Of a stretch of DNA of 64,000 bases, positions 53,180-61,787 are shown in pieces. A model generated the notes under the pieces. It was not told where the DNA came from. It did not search any database and saw nothing but the letters and a program-made list of their open reading frames with translations. The DNA is from Leptospira_A sp046736045. Lineage in GTDB: Bacteria; Spirochaetota; Leptospiria; Leptospirales; Leptospiraceae. The translations under genes and the position numbers were made by a program. The DNA lies in assembly GCF_046736045.1 (NCBI RefSeq), contig NZ_CP177134.1, positions 1,364,001 through 1,428,000 of the forward strand, written 5' to 3'. How positions within the stretch are numbered: position 1 is the stretch's first letter; every line of letters starts with the position of its first letter.

Positions 53180-54688
53180 ATGAGCTTTCCTGAAGATCTC
53201 CAAAACTACCGCCAATTTTACCGTAAAATCAAAACCTTCCAAGATATTGGCTCGGTTCTGCATTGGGACTCGGAAGTTATGATGCCTTCTAAAGGCAGGG
53301 AGTACAGAGCCAAACAAATCTCTGAGATTTCCCAGCTGACCCATGAGTGGACTGTCGGCGCTGAATTCAAAGAACTCATCCGAAAGGCAGAGGCTACGGT
53401 GCCTGGCCTGCCAAGTGAAACCCGTCCTCTTTGGGAAAGGGAATTTGCCGTTTTGGAAGAGGAAAGATCAAAGGCTGAAAAAATTCCCGCTGAGTTTGTG
53501 GCAGAATTTTCAGAAACAACTAACTTGGCTCATGCGATCTGGGCGGATGCCAAAAAAAACAGCAAATTTTCAGATTTTGAAACGATTCTTGAGAAGATAG
53601 TTGGGTTATCCCTCAAGCAAGCAGATTATCTTGGTTATGCGACTGAACCGTACGATGCCCTTTTGGATTCTTATGAAAAAGGTGCGAAAGCGGCAGAAAT
53701 AGATTCTTTATTTCAGGATTTGAAAAAAGAATTGGTTCCGATTGTTGAGACAGCTCCCAATTACCCTAACCCATTCCCCAAACAAATATCAAAAGAACAG
53801 CAGGAAAAACTTTGTAAACGTCTTTCTCCTTTGCTCGGGCTCTCAACCGATATCTCACGTTTGGATATCAGCCACCATCCATTTTCTACAAGCCTCGGAA
53901 CATTTGATAAAAGAATCACTACCCGTTATTCGGAAACAGATCCTCTTTCTTCCATCTTTGGTGTGTTACACGAAACAGGCCATTCCCTTTATGAAGCAGG
54001 TTTATCTGAAATTGAAGACGGCCCGAATCCATTGACTGATTTTTTAAGTTTGGGAATCCACGAATCGCAAAGCCGTCTTTGGGAAAACCAAGTAGGTCGT
54101 TCCTTATCTTTCTGGCAGTTTTTATACCCAATCCTTTTATCCGATTTTCAATTAACCGAATCGGAATTGCCATTTTCCGCGCTTTACCGTTCGATCAATT
54201 CTACACAAAAAAGTAAGATCAGAGTTGAAGCGGATCAAGTCACTTACAACCTTCATATCATTTTGCGTTTTGAAATCGAAAGAGAGCTGATCAACGGCAA
54301 AATCAAAGTGAAACATCTCCCTGAAATCTGGAATTCCAAAGTAAAGGAATACCTCGGTTTAAAAATTGAAAATGATGCAGAAGGTGTTTTGCAGGATATT
54401 CATTGGTCTATGGGAGGATTCGGTTATTTCCCTACTTATACTTTGGGAAATATTTTTTCTTCCCAGTTTTTTGCGGCATTTGAAAAAACAAATTCGGGTT
54501 ATGCGAAAAATTTCAGTGAAAACGGGGATTACTCTTCTCTATTGAATTGGTTGCGGCAGAATGTACATCATATGGGGAAAAAATTGGAAGTGAAGGATTT
54601 GATCGGCAAAGCGACAGGTGAAGCTCCCAATTCAAAATATCTCATCCAATATTTGAAAAACAAAGTGTCGGAAATTCAAACGGTTTAA
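53180..54688 (+). CDS. M32-family carboxypeptidase (Taq type)
   Basis: Cytosolic zinc carboxypeptidase that trims C-terminal residues from peptides. The zinc site is H264-E-T-G-H268 (VLHETGHSLYEAG), followed by the family's GIHESQSRLWENQVGRS with the third ligand Glu, and later HVTY-type and WSMGGFGYFPTYTLGN blocks typical of M32. 502 aa from ATG 53180, preceded by AGGA; the 17-codon longer frame lacks a ribosome site and approaches the tRNA. The next gene follows by 10 nt. Confidence 0.93.
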   Translation: MSFPEDLQNYRQFYRKIKTFQDIGSVLHWDSEVMMPSKGREYRAKQISEISQLTHEWTVGAEFKELIRKAEATVPGLPSETRPLWEREFAVLEEERSKAEKIPAEFVAEFSETTNLAHAIWADAKKNSKFSDFETILEKIVGLSLKQADYLGYATEPYDALLDSYEKGAKAAEIDSLFQDLKKELVPIVETAPNYPNPFPKQISKEQQEKLCKRLSPLLGLSTDISRLDISHHPFSTSLGTFDKRITTRYSETDPLSSIFGVLHETGHSLYEAGLSEIEDGPNPLTDFLSLGIHESQSRLWENQVGRSLSFWQFLYPILLSDFQLTESELPFSALYRSINSTQKSKIRVEADQVTYNLHIILRFEIERELINGKIKVKHLPEIWNSKVKEYLGLKIENDAEGVLQDIHWSMGGFGYFPTYTLGNIFSSQFFAAFEKTNSGYAKNFSENGDYSSLLNWLRQNVHHMGKKLEVKDLIGKATGEAPNSKYLIQYLKNKVSEIQTV

Positions 54689-54698
54689 GGAAAGATAC

Positions 54699-55025
54699 AT
54701 GTCAGGCGAACAAGTTTTAGAAAAAATCGAACAATTATCTTATTTTGACAACCTTGCTTTGTACTATCTCTGCAATGAAACCCCTCCGCAGACTTTGGCT
54801 CTTGCTTTTTTGGAGATGGATCAAAAGATCTGCGGATCTATGCTCGGCGTTTTGGAAGTTAAGCGAAGAAAATACGTACATGAGTTGATGGCGATTCAAC
54901 AAAATGTTTCATCGGAAGATAAAAAAGCGGCAATCAACGGTTTGCTTTTGATTGCCGATGGTCTGATTTCCAGAAATTTAATTCGGAAAAAAGGTCAGTT
55001 CTTTTTCGGTGATAAAAAGGACTGA
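54699..55025 (+). CDS. Small protein resembling a FliG middle domain
   Basis: 108 aa, all-helical in appearance, no signal peptide. The stretch ETPPQTLALAFLEMDQKICGSMLGVLEVKRRKYVHELM recalls the ARM_M/FliG pattern (PQT-ALAL-L-----A---L-), but the rest is not diagnostic. Leptospira are flagellated, so a motor-related role is possible but unproven. Ribosome site GGAAAG. Its 3' end overlaps the convergent DUF423 gene by 31 nt. Confidence 0.6.
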   Translation: MSGEQVLEKIEQLSYFDNLALYYLCNETPPQTLALAFLEMDQKICGSMLGVLEVKRRKYVHELMAIQQNVSSEDKKAAINGLLLIADGLISRNLIRKKGQFFFGDKKD

Positions 55026-55411
55026 TATAATCCTACACCTAACAAAACCCATCCGATCATAAAGAATATTCCTCCGATCGGAGTGATTGCACCTAAAATT
55101 TTAATTCCTGTAACGGAATAAACGTATAAACTTCCTGAAAAGAAAAGGATTCCCGTTACAAACAGCCAATAGGCGACTGATACAAGTTTGCTGATGTTTT
55201 CCGGTTTGACTAGATACAAACTTACGATCACCAAACAAACAATTAAGTGGTAAAAATGATACCTGCTACCGGTTTCAAAAACCGGCAATCTTTCGCCGAT
55301 GGTTTCTTTCAAACCATGAGCGCCAAAAGCACCGATTGCCACTGCGAGAAAACCCAAGACCGTGGTTGTAATAACATAGATTCGAAATGATTGATTCTTG
55401 ACAGGATTCAT
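54995..55411 (-). CDS. DUF423 family membrane protein
   Basis: Small inner-membrane protein of unknown function. Four hydrophobic helices; the family signatures AVAIGAFGAHGLK and YHFYHLIVCLVI are present, along with the C-terminal ITPIGGIFFMIGWVLL. 138 aa from ATG 55411, preceded by AAAGGTG; an upstream in-frame start would overlap the divergent gene at 55433. Matches the usual 120-140 aa. Confidence 0.9.
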   Translation of the reverse strand: MNPVKNQSFRIYVITTTVLGFLAVAIGAFGAHGLKETIGERLPVFETGSRYHFYHLIVCLVIVSLYLVKPENISKLVSVAYWLFVTGILFFSGSLYVYSVTGIKILGAITPIGGIFFMIGWVLLGVGLYQSFLSPKKN

Positions 55412-55432
55412 AAAACACCTTTCTTTTTTCAT

Positions 55433-55768
55433 ATGAACCAAGATTCCTCAGGAAATAAAACAAAATTTGTTCGGGTATGGCGTCAATTGGACGTGGAAGA
55501 AGTGAAGAAACAACTTTTGTACATAGATGATCTTTATGGAACTTGTGGAAGCTGCAAAAAGTTAGGATTGAATTACTTAAAAGATAAAAAATGCCCTGAT
55601 TGCGGAACGGTATTCAAATACCTGGCCACCAAACTCACACAACCTTCCGACATCGGGAAAATACTTTCACGCATTCAGAAGGAAGGGCTGGATTTGACTT
55701 TAATTGAACGCGCCGATTTTGAAAGATCCAGCGCGCAAGATGCGGCAAGAGATTTGTTTAAATCTTAA
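55433..55768 (+). CDS. Small zinc-ribbon hypothetical protein
   Basis: 111 aa, no recognised family. A treble-clef-like zinc ribbon is formed by CGSC (TCGSCKKL) and CPDC (KKCPDCGTVF) about 15 residues apart, after an N-terminal basic segment. The C-terminal half is helical (SDIGKILSRIQKEGLDLTLIERADFERSSAQDAARDLF). Start ATG 55433, divergent from DUF423 by 21 nt. The zinc ribbon suggests nucleic acid or protein binding. 3' end overlaps the convergent exported-protein gene by 4 nt. Confidence 0.65.
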   Translation: MNQDSSGNKTKFVRVWRQLDVEEVKKQLLYIDDLYGTCGSCKKLGLNYLKDKKCPDCGTVFKYLATKLTQPSDIGKILSRIQKEGLDLTLIERADFERSSAQDAARDLFKS

Positions 55769-56508
55769 AATCGAAACGTCCAGGAATACTGCGCTGTTTT
55801 GTTATGTGCGGCAGTATCTTCCCAGGCATCAAAGGCCCTGACTCCCCGGGTGATGGCAAGTGCTGCAAATATTCCGATGGAATTGGGGCTATTCCAAACA
55901 TTGCCCGCCCCTTTTTCATTCATCATATTTTCCCAGATATTTTTTTTAGGAAGTCTTTCCTGGGCATAATAATAAGCACCACCAACTAACACAATATCTG
56001 CGAGCAGATAAATTGCGGAACTGAGCAATGTGTCTCTCGAAGCGTATAAAGGTGATTTCCATGAATTATAACCGACGGATGCGGCAGGTGTAATTAAATT
56101 CAAACCTTGCGAGATGATATGGTATTTGGGAGATAAAGCGATGGAATCTTCCTGGGGAGGTTTCCTGAGCAATTCCTGTTCGAAGATTTGTTTCCACATT
56201 CTTTCCTGACCGATTCTGGGAGACTCAATGCGAAGAACCGAATCGGGAGAATTTTTTCCTACTTTGCCTATGTAGATGTCGAAATCATAAGGGTTTTTCC
56301 ATCTGTTTTTGTATCTGTAAATAAAACCTCTGGTTTTATCATCACTGTAGTAATCCGGATTCAACTGGTTTAAAAGAGCGGTAAGTCTTAAATTCAAATC
56401 ATCAGGCGTGCCTGAAATTTCCAATGTTTCCGCGGCATTTAATGAATAAAATACACTTAAATGAATAAAAACAATTATGAGTGAGCGAAATATTTTTGTT
56501 AGGTTCAA
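55765..56508 (-). CDS. Hypothetical exported protein
   Basis: Not recognised. From the proposed TTG at 56508 the N-terminus is a signal peptide (LTKIFRSLIIVFIHLSVFYSLNAAE), then a mixed domain (about 40-130), then one or two hydrophobic segments (SSAIYLLADIVLVGGAYYYAQ and GIFAALAITRGVRAFDAWE) reminiscent of outer-membrane-associated Leptospira proteins. 247 aa. The TTG overlaps the upstream CPBP stop as TTGA, which is why I prefer it to an ATG lying inside that gene. Function unknown. Confidence 0.65.
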   Translation of the reverse strand: MNLTKIFRSLIIVFIHLSVFYSLNAAETLEISGTPDDLNLRLTALLNQLNPDYYSDDKTRGFIYRYKNRWKNPYDFDIYIGKVGKNSPDSVLRIESPRIGQERMWKQIFEQELLRKPPQEDSIALSPKYHIISQGLNLITPAASVGYNSWKSPLYASRDTLLSSAIYLLADIVLVGGAYYYAQERLPKKNIWENMMNEKGAGNVWNSPNSIGIFAALAITRGVRAFDAWEDTAAHNKTAQYSWTFRF

Positions 56509-57404
56509 GGATTCATACCTTCCACGCCAAAATAACCAACCAATAGTCCAATCGTATTGTAAGTCGCATGGCATGCCATGGATATCCAAAGATTTTTTGT
56601 TCGAAGATATAAATAACCGAAATACATACCAACAAAAGTAATCAGGAACGGTACTTCAAAAGTTGTGCCGAGTCCGTAATGTAACATACCAAAGATGATG
56701 GAAATAATCAGTAGGCCTTCTTGTGCAAGTCCTTTGTCCACAAATGCCTTCAACAAAAAACCACGAAAGAATAATTCTTCCGCAATGCCTGTGATGATTC
56801 CGATGGAATACACCGACCAAGCTAGCAGATAACCATTACCCGCAACTTCTTTGTATAATTTCTGCGAAAACAAACCGGGATTAGCTTCAACTCCGAATGC
56901 TTTAAATAAAGCGAGAATTCCCATGACCGAAATGCAAATGATAAATCCGTTTAAAACTCCGGTAAGAATCACCTTGAGATTCAGGTCTTCCTGCAAATTG
57001 GTAATTTCGATTTTGAGTATCTTTACAAGAATAAAATATCCTACACCTACATAGGATACAAACCACATGGCTGATTGGAAAAAAAGAAGGTATTGTTTCT
57101 TTTTTAACATGATGTCGTAAAACGATTCCAAAACTTTTTCAAAGTGATCTTCGAATTCGGTATTGAAATCTTCCTGGATGGACTTCGTGGATTCTCTTAA
57201 TTTTTCAATGGCTTCTCCGAGACCTATTTTTTGAGCTACTTGCTCTTCAAAAATCGGTTCTACCAAATCCGTCGGAATGCGGTCATTTAGAGCAACGGAG
57301 TAAATCAATTGCTGATAAAAAAGGGAAAACACAAATCGGCATAAAAGAATCAGACCCAGAGAATATGTGGTCAGACGGAAAATCTCAAAAAAACGGCTCT
57401 GCAT
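56505..57404 (-). CDS. CPBP-family intramembrane glutamic/metalloprotease
   Basis: Multi-pass membrane peptidase of the Rce1/CAAX-like CPBP family. The catalytic pair EE is in GIAEELFFRGFLLKAF (motif 1), with motif 2 FGMLHYGLG and motif 3 CHATYNTIG carrying the His residues. An N-terminal helix plus a charged coiled region (about residues 40-105) precedes six or so membrane helices. 299 aa. The substrate is unknown. Coupled to the exported-protein gene downstream, which might be its partner. Confidence 0.88.
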   Translation of the reverse strand: MQSRFFEIFRLTTYSLGLILLCRFVFSLFYQQLIYSVALNDRIPTDLVEPIFEEQVAQKIGLGEAIEKLRESTKSIQEDFNTEFEDHFEKVLESFYDIMLKKKQYLLFFQSAMWFVSYVGVGYFILVKILKIEITNLQEDLNLKVILTGVLNGFIICISVMGILALFKAFGVEANPGLFSQKLYKEVAGNGYLLAWSVYSIGIITGIAEELFFRGFLLKAFVDKGLAQEGLLIISIIFGMLHYGLGTTFEVPFLITFVGMYFGYLYLRTKNLWISMACHATYNTIGLLVGYFGVEGMNP

Positions 57405-57493
57405 CTGCTTCCCAGATTCGGTTTTGAGGGATTATCGTCATCGTTTTTTTCTAATCAGCCGATCTTCTCTTTAGAAGTGATGGAGTAACTGAC

Positions 57494-58387
57494 TTGAGAA
57501 GGTTCCTTGATTTTATTTTCCCTTTGGCTTTTTTATCTGCAATCAACCTTTTTGCTACCCCTGTAACACTTGCAAATCTGGATTATTCCAATCCCGGCTT
57601 AAAGGATCTTCGCACTCAGGTAAAAGAAAATTTGCGATTGTCACGTTCTCCCGATTCGGATGACAAACTCATTCCTCTCAAATACTTTAAATACAAGGTG
57701 AAAAAGGATGATTCCTTTTTTAAAATCATGGCCCGTACGGGAATGGATTTGGAAACTTTATCTTCGGCAAATGAATTGAGTTCGCCTCATGATTTGGCGG
57801 AAGGAATGATTCTTGAAATTCCGAATATGCGCGGACTTTTCCATCCGGAAGATTCGGCTAACACGAATCAAGTGAAACAGGAACTGTCAAAAAAATACGG
57901 TATATCCCCGGATAAATTACAATTTGATGAATCGCGTGGGAAATGGTTTGTTCCGGGTGTGATGATGGGTAAACGGGAAAAATCTTTTTTTTACGGATTC
58001 GGATTTCTTTCTCCTTTGGAGGGTGCGTTACTTACATCCGGTTATGGAAAAAGAAATGATCCTTTTACGAAAAAACAAACCTTTCACGGAGGAGTTGATC
58101 TTGCCGCCGAACAAGGATCAGATGTTCTTGCTTCTCAGGACGGAATTGTAAATTTTCGCGGAGAAAACGGCGGATATGGCAATTTGATAATTGTCAAACA
58201 CGAGATGGGTTATGAAACCCGCTACGGACATTTGAGCAAGTATCATGTAAAACACGGTGACAAAGTCCGTAAAGGCCAAAAGATCGGCGAAGTAGGGATG
58301 ACAGGTAGAGCGACCGGTCCACATTTGCATTTCGAAGTAAGAAGAAATTCCAAACGACAAAAGCCGGTTTTCCAAACTCATATTTAA
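57494..58387 (+). CDS. LysM/M23 peptidoglycan endopeptidase
   Basis: Exported zinc peptidase that cuts peptidoglycan cross-bridges. Signal peptide (FIFPLAFLSAINLFA), a LysM domain (about residues 65-112, YKVKKDDSFFKIMARTGMDLETLSSANELSSPHDLAEGMILEIP), then an M23 domain with zinc ligands in FHGGVDLA (HxxxD) and the HLHFEVR motif, plus GYGNLIIVKHEMGYETRYGHLS. 297 aa. The start is TTG at 57494, supported by GGAG 8 nt upstream; no ATG fits. Members help cell separation or shape. Confidence 0.9.
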   Translation: MRRFLDFIFPLAFLSAINLFATPVTLANLDYSNPGLKDLRTQVKENLRLSRSPDSDDKLIPLKYFKYKVKKDDSFFKIMARTGMDLETLSSANELSSPHDLAEGMILEIPNMRGLFHPEDSANTNQVKQELSKKYGISPDKLQFDESRGKWFVPGVMMGKREKSFFYGFGFLSPLEGALLTSGYGKRNDPFTKKQTFHGGVDLAAEQGSDVLASQDGIVNFRGENGGYGNLIIVKHEMGYETRYGHLSKYHVKHGDKVRKGQKIGEVGMTGRATGPHLHFEVRRNSKRQKPVFQTHI

Positions 58388-58433
58388 AATTAAGTTTTAC
58401 TTTCTAAGTTTCATAAGTTAAATCTGTGATTCA

Positions 58434-59609
58434 ATGGACTTTCAAATACCTGAATCCGTAGAATCGCTCCGTAAACAAATCCGCGAATTTGTTCAATCGG
58501 AAATCATCCCTCTGGAAAAATATTATGATTATGAATCCGGGCGGATGCCGGAAGAAATCAATCAGCAAGCTCGTGTTAAAGTAAGAGCAGCTGGTTTTTG
58601 GACACCGCATCTTTCCAAAAAGGAAGGTGGTTTGGGTCTGGATCAATTGGGAACTTGTATCATATTCAGCGAACTTGGACGTTCCCCGATCGCTCCTTAT
58701 ATATTTAATTGTGATGCACCTGACGAAGGTAATATGCACCTTCTTACTCTTGCCGCTACCGATAAACAAAAAGAATTGATTTTACATCCTCTTTGCGAAG
58801 GTTCCTTGAGAACGGGATTTGCCATGACGGAACCTTCTCCCGGCGCAGGTTCGGATCCTACCAGTTTGCAAACCAATGCGGAGAAGGTCGGAGATAAATT
58901 CATTTTAAACGGCCGCAAATGGTACTGTACCGGTGCCAATGGGGCTCAATACATCATTGTTATGGCTAAAGTAAACGGAAGTTTCCGTAAAACTACCATG
59001 TTTCTTGTTCCAACGACTGCTAAAGGTTATACGATGGTGCGTGAAATCGGACTTATGGGATCTCATGGCCCGGGTGGACATTGTGAACTCAATTTTGAAA
59101 ACGTAGAAGTTCCGGAAGACATGGTACTCGGTCGTGTAGGAGAAGGATTTCGTCTTTCTCAGGAAAGATTAGGTCCGGCTCGTTTAACGCATTGTATGCG
59201 GTGGACCGGTCTTGCCCGCAGAGCATTGTCTATTGCCCGTGATTATGCAAAACAGAGAGAGGTATTCAATTCCAAAATTGCGGAACATCAGGGCATCCAA
59301 TGGCTTTTTGCAGAATGTGCGACCGAAATTGAAATGGGATTTTTGCTGACTTTGAAAGCTGGTTGGTTGCTGCAAACGGGGCAAGACGCCCGCCAAGAAA
59401 TTTCCATGGCAAAATGGAAAGTGAGCGAATCACTTTGCAAGACAGTGGATACTGCGATTCAAATTTGCGGTGGCAAAGGTTATTCCAGAGACCTTCCTTT
59501 GGAATTATTCTATAGAGATGCCAGAGCTGCAAGAATAGCGGACGGTCCGTCCGAAGTTCATAAAATGGTGATAGGGCGAAATTATGTTTCTGAAAAATGG
59601 GATGCATAA
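58434..59609 (+). CDS. Acyl-CoA dehydrogenase, ACAD10/11 (LvaC)-like
   Basis: FAD enzyme of the acyl-CoA dehydrogenase fold. N-terminal helices, TEPSPGAGSDPTSLQT (FAD/substrate loop), IGLMGSHGPGGHCELNFENVEVP, and a C-terminal ICGGKGYSRDLPLELFYRDARAARIADGPSEVHKMVIGR. The ADGPSEVHK end is typical of the ACAD10/ACAD11/LvaC clade. In that pathway a 4-hydroxyacyl-CoA is phosphorylated by a partner kinase and this protein eliminates phosphate. 391 aa. The kinase-like gene starts one base after this stop. Confidence 0.88.
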   Translation: MDFQIPESVESLRKQIREFVQSEIIPLEKYYDYESGRMPEEINQQARVKVRAAGFWTPHLSKKEGGLGLDQLGTCIIFSELGRSPIAPYIFNCDAPDEGNMHLLTLAATDKQKELILHPLCEGSLRTGFAMTEPSPGAGSDPTSLQTNAEKVGDKFILNGRKWYCTGANGAQYIIVMAKVNGSFRKTTMFLVPTTAKGYTMVREIGLMGSHGPGGHCELNFENVEVPEDMVLGRVGEGFRLSQERLGPARLTHCMRWTGLARRALSIARDYAKQREVFNSKIAEHQGIQWLFAECATEIEMGFLLTLKAGWLLQTGQDARQEISMAKWKVSESLCKTVDTAIQICGGKGYSRDLPLELFYRDARAARIADGPSEVHKMVIGRNYVSEKWDA

Positions 59610-60653
59610 ATGGAAATCTCGGAATTAAAACCCGCTTTAGAATCTCATCTAACAAACATTTGGAAGAGTCCCGTTCAAATTCAGGATATCGTTCATTTGA
59701 GCGGAGGTGCTTGTCAGGATAATTTCGCTATACGGTTGTCAGTTGATGATTCTTCGCAAGGAAAAGAGAAAAATGTAGTGCTTCGAACCGATAAAGGAGG
59801 ATCTCTTCTATCTTCTCTTTCGAAAAAAGATGAGTACAAGGTAGCAGGTCTTGCTTATACAGCCGGTGTTAAAACACCTGAGCCAATTTATCTGGAAGAG
59901 AATGCAAATATCATAGGCGCTCCTTTTTTCCTTATGGAAAAAATTTCGGGAAAAGCAACAGGCAGATATATCATCAAAGATGCGGAATTGAATGAGTATC
60001 GCAAAACCAGAATGGTAATCGACTTAAGTGAAAACCTCGCCCGTTTGCATTCTGTAATCCCTGAATCCGTAAAAGATGAAGAACTCAAACAGAAATTAAA
60101 AATTACAACCCGTGAGACTTATATTCAAACTTCCATAGATGATCTGCGTAAATCTTTGGATGAACTTCCCGAACCGCATCCTGCGATTGAAGTTTCTCTC
60201 AATTGGTTGGAAAAAAACAAACCGGATGTAGATGCGATTGTTTTGGTTCATGGAGATTATCGAACGGGAAATTTTATGATCACCAAAGAAGGTTTGCAAG
60301 GAATTCTGGATTACGAATTTGCACACTGGGGCGACAGACATGAAGATGTCGCATGGCTTTGCATGCGGGATTGGAGATTCGGAAAATTAAATAAAGAAGT
60401 GGGTGGGTTCGGAGATCGTGCGGATTTTTATAACGCCTACTCGGATTATAATAAAATTCTCATATTGGCAACTAAAGTTCGTTATTGGGAAATCATGGGT
60501 AACTTGCGTTGGGCGATCGGTTCGGCACAACAAGCGGAACGCCATCTTTCCGGAAAAGACAAAGGCATCGAACTCGCAGCCATCGGAAGAAGGACGGCGG
60601 AAATGGAATGGGAAGCGATGCGATTGATAGAAGAGGCTGAAAATGCAATATAG
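59610..60653 (+). CDS. APH-fold kinase, LvaA/ACAD11-N-like
   Basis: Phosphotransferase of the aminoglycoside-kinase fold. Catalytic loop HGDYRTGN (VLVHGDYRTGNFMI) and metal-binding DYEFAHWGD are intact; the N-terminal lobe has the ATP-binding VVLRTDKGG and EYKVAGLAYTAGVKTPEPIYLEE. It immediately follows the acyl-CoA dehydrogenase and overlaps the small LvaB-like gene by 11 nt. These three match lvaC-lvaA-lvaB, whose products phosphorylate 4-hydroxyacyl-CoA for levulinate or 4-hydroxy acid use. 347 aa, typical. Confidence 0.85.
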   Translation: MEISELKPALESHLTNIWKSPVQIQDIVHLSGGACQDNFAIRLSVDDSSQGKEKNVVLRTDKGGSLLSSLSKKDEYKVAGLAYTAGVKTPEPIYLEENANIIGAPFFLMEKISGKATGRYIIKDAELNEYRKTRMVIDLSENLARLHSVIPESVKDEELKQKLKITTRETYIQTSIDDLRKSLDELPEPHPAIEVSLNWLEKNKPDVDAIVLVHGDYRTGNFMITKEGLQGILDYEFAHWGDRHEDVAWLCMRDWRFGKLNKEVGGFGDRADFYNAYSDYNKILILATKVRYWEIMGNLRWAIGSAQQAERHLSGKDKGIELAAIGRRTAEMEWEAMRLIEEAENAI

Positions 60654-61056
60654 ACCTGAAGCCAAAGAATTATTATCCACCATTCAGGATTTATTAATTA
60701 AGGAAATTTTACCAAAGATCGAAGGTGACGAGTTATTATCGTACAAAACTCTTGTTAGTTGGAATATGTTGGGAGTTCTTATCCGCGAATCCGAAAAGGA
60801 AGATGAACAAAATTTGGAAGAGTTTCAATCTTTCCTGCAACTCAAGTCAGCGATTCAGGAAAAAAATCTGACTTCAGAACAATTTCGAAGCCTTCCCCGC
60901 AAAGAAAAACTAATCTTATTACGAAACTGGAATGTATTGCTCGCCAAACACCTTCGTGAAACAAAAAATTCCGAGGTCGGTTCGGATGTTTGGAATCAAA
61001 TCAAATTGGGTCTGAAAAACAATCTTGCCGTTTCCAATCCAAGGTTCAATGCATAG
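60643..61056 (+). CDS. LvaB-like small partner protein (DUF6285 type)
   Basis: 137 aa, helical, no signal peptide. It resembles the small proteins that accompany APH-fold kinases of hydroxyacid catabolism: RPEAKELLSTIQDLLIKEILPKI at the N-terminus and LLRNWNVLLAKHLRETKNS...LAVSNPRF at the C-terminus. In Pseudomonas putida LvaA needs LvaB. It overlaps the kinase gene by 11 nt and its stop directly precedes the next start, so all four genes are on one transcript. Family assignment is by pattern only. Confidence 0.65.
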   Translation: MQYRPEAKELLSTIQDLLIKEILPKIEGDELLSYKTLVSWNMLGVLIRESEKEDEQNLEEFQSFLQLKSAIQEKNLTSEQFRSLPRKEKLILLRNWNVLLAKHLRETKNSEVGSDVWNQIKLGLKNNLAVSNPRFNA

Positions 61057-61773
61057 ATGGGATTGATTTATTTGGTTCGACACGGTCAGGCCGACCGCCT
61101 GGGAAAAGACTACGACAGACTCACTGATTTGGGCAAAACACAAGCCAAATTGTTGGGCCAGTATTTTGTTCGGCAAAGAATCGAATTTGATTCTGTTTTT
61201 ACGGGAAGTTTACAAAGACAAAAACAAACTGCTTCGGGCATATTGGAATCATTTCAAGAGGAAAGGTTTTGTATTCCTGATCCGATTGAAAATGAAAATT
61301 GGAATGAATTTGATCCTCGTCTCTGGCTTTCTCTTGCTGCCAAAATAAGAAATACGGATTCTGATTTTGCAAAACTGTATGAAGATTATAAAACTGCCTG
61401 GGAAAATGGAGATACAAAAACAAGAGACTATTTTCAGGAACTCATACAGCGGGTGTTAGATGATTGGGTCAATGGGGTTTGGGATCCTGTAGAACCCTAT
61501 AGCTTTGGTGAATATGTGGATCGGATTTCATTAGGATTCGAATCGATTCCCAAAGATGTACAAAGCAGTTTGGTTGTTTCTTCCAGCACTCCGGTTGCGA
61601 TCGCCATGGGGCTTGCCTGCGGAATGGAAAAAAGAAAATTTCCTGTTTTTATGAAATCAATTTTAAATTCGTCTTTGAGTGTTTTTCGGAGAGAAGGAAA
61701 TCATTTAGAACCTGTTAGTTGGAATTCCGTTCCTCATTTATATGAAAATCCGGAATTGCATACGATTATTTAA
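61057..61773 (+). CDS. Histidine phosphatase-superfamily protein
   Basis: Phosphoglycerate mutase-like fold with the phospho-His loop YLVRHGQADRLGKDYDRLTDLGKTQA and FTGSLQRQKQTA, a normal N-terminal half. At the second catalytic His position of classical members (VSHG) it has LVVSSSTPVAIAMG, with Ser in place of His, a variation seen in one clade of the superfamily. 238 aa. It begins directly after the LvaB-like gene. It could dephosphorylate a pathway intermediate, or be unrelated to it. Confidence 0.8.
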   Translation: MGLIYLVRHGQADRLGKDYDRLTDLGKTQAKLLGQYFVRQRIEFDSVFTGSLQRQKQTASGILESFQEERFCIPDPIENENWNEFDPRLWLSLAAKIRNTDSDFAKLYEDYKTAWENGDTKTRDYFQELIQRVLDDWVNGVWDPVEPYSFGEYVDRISLGFESIPKDVQSSLVVSSSTPVAIAMGLACGMEKRKFPVFMKSILNSSLSVFRREGNHLEPVSWNSVPHLYENPELHTII

Positions 61774-61787
61774 AATCCGATTGATTG

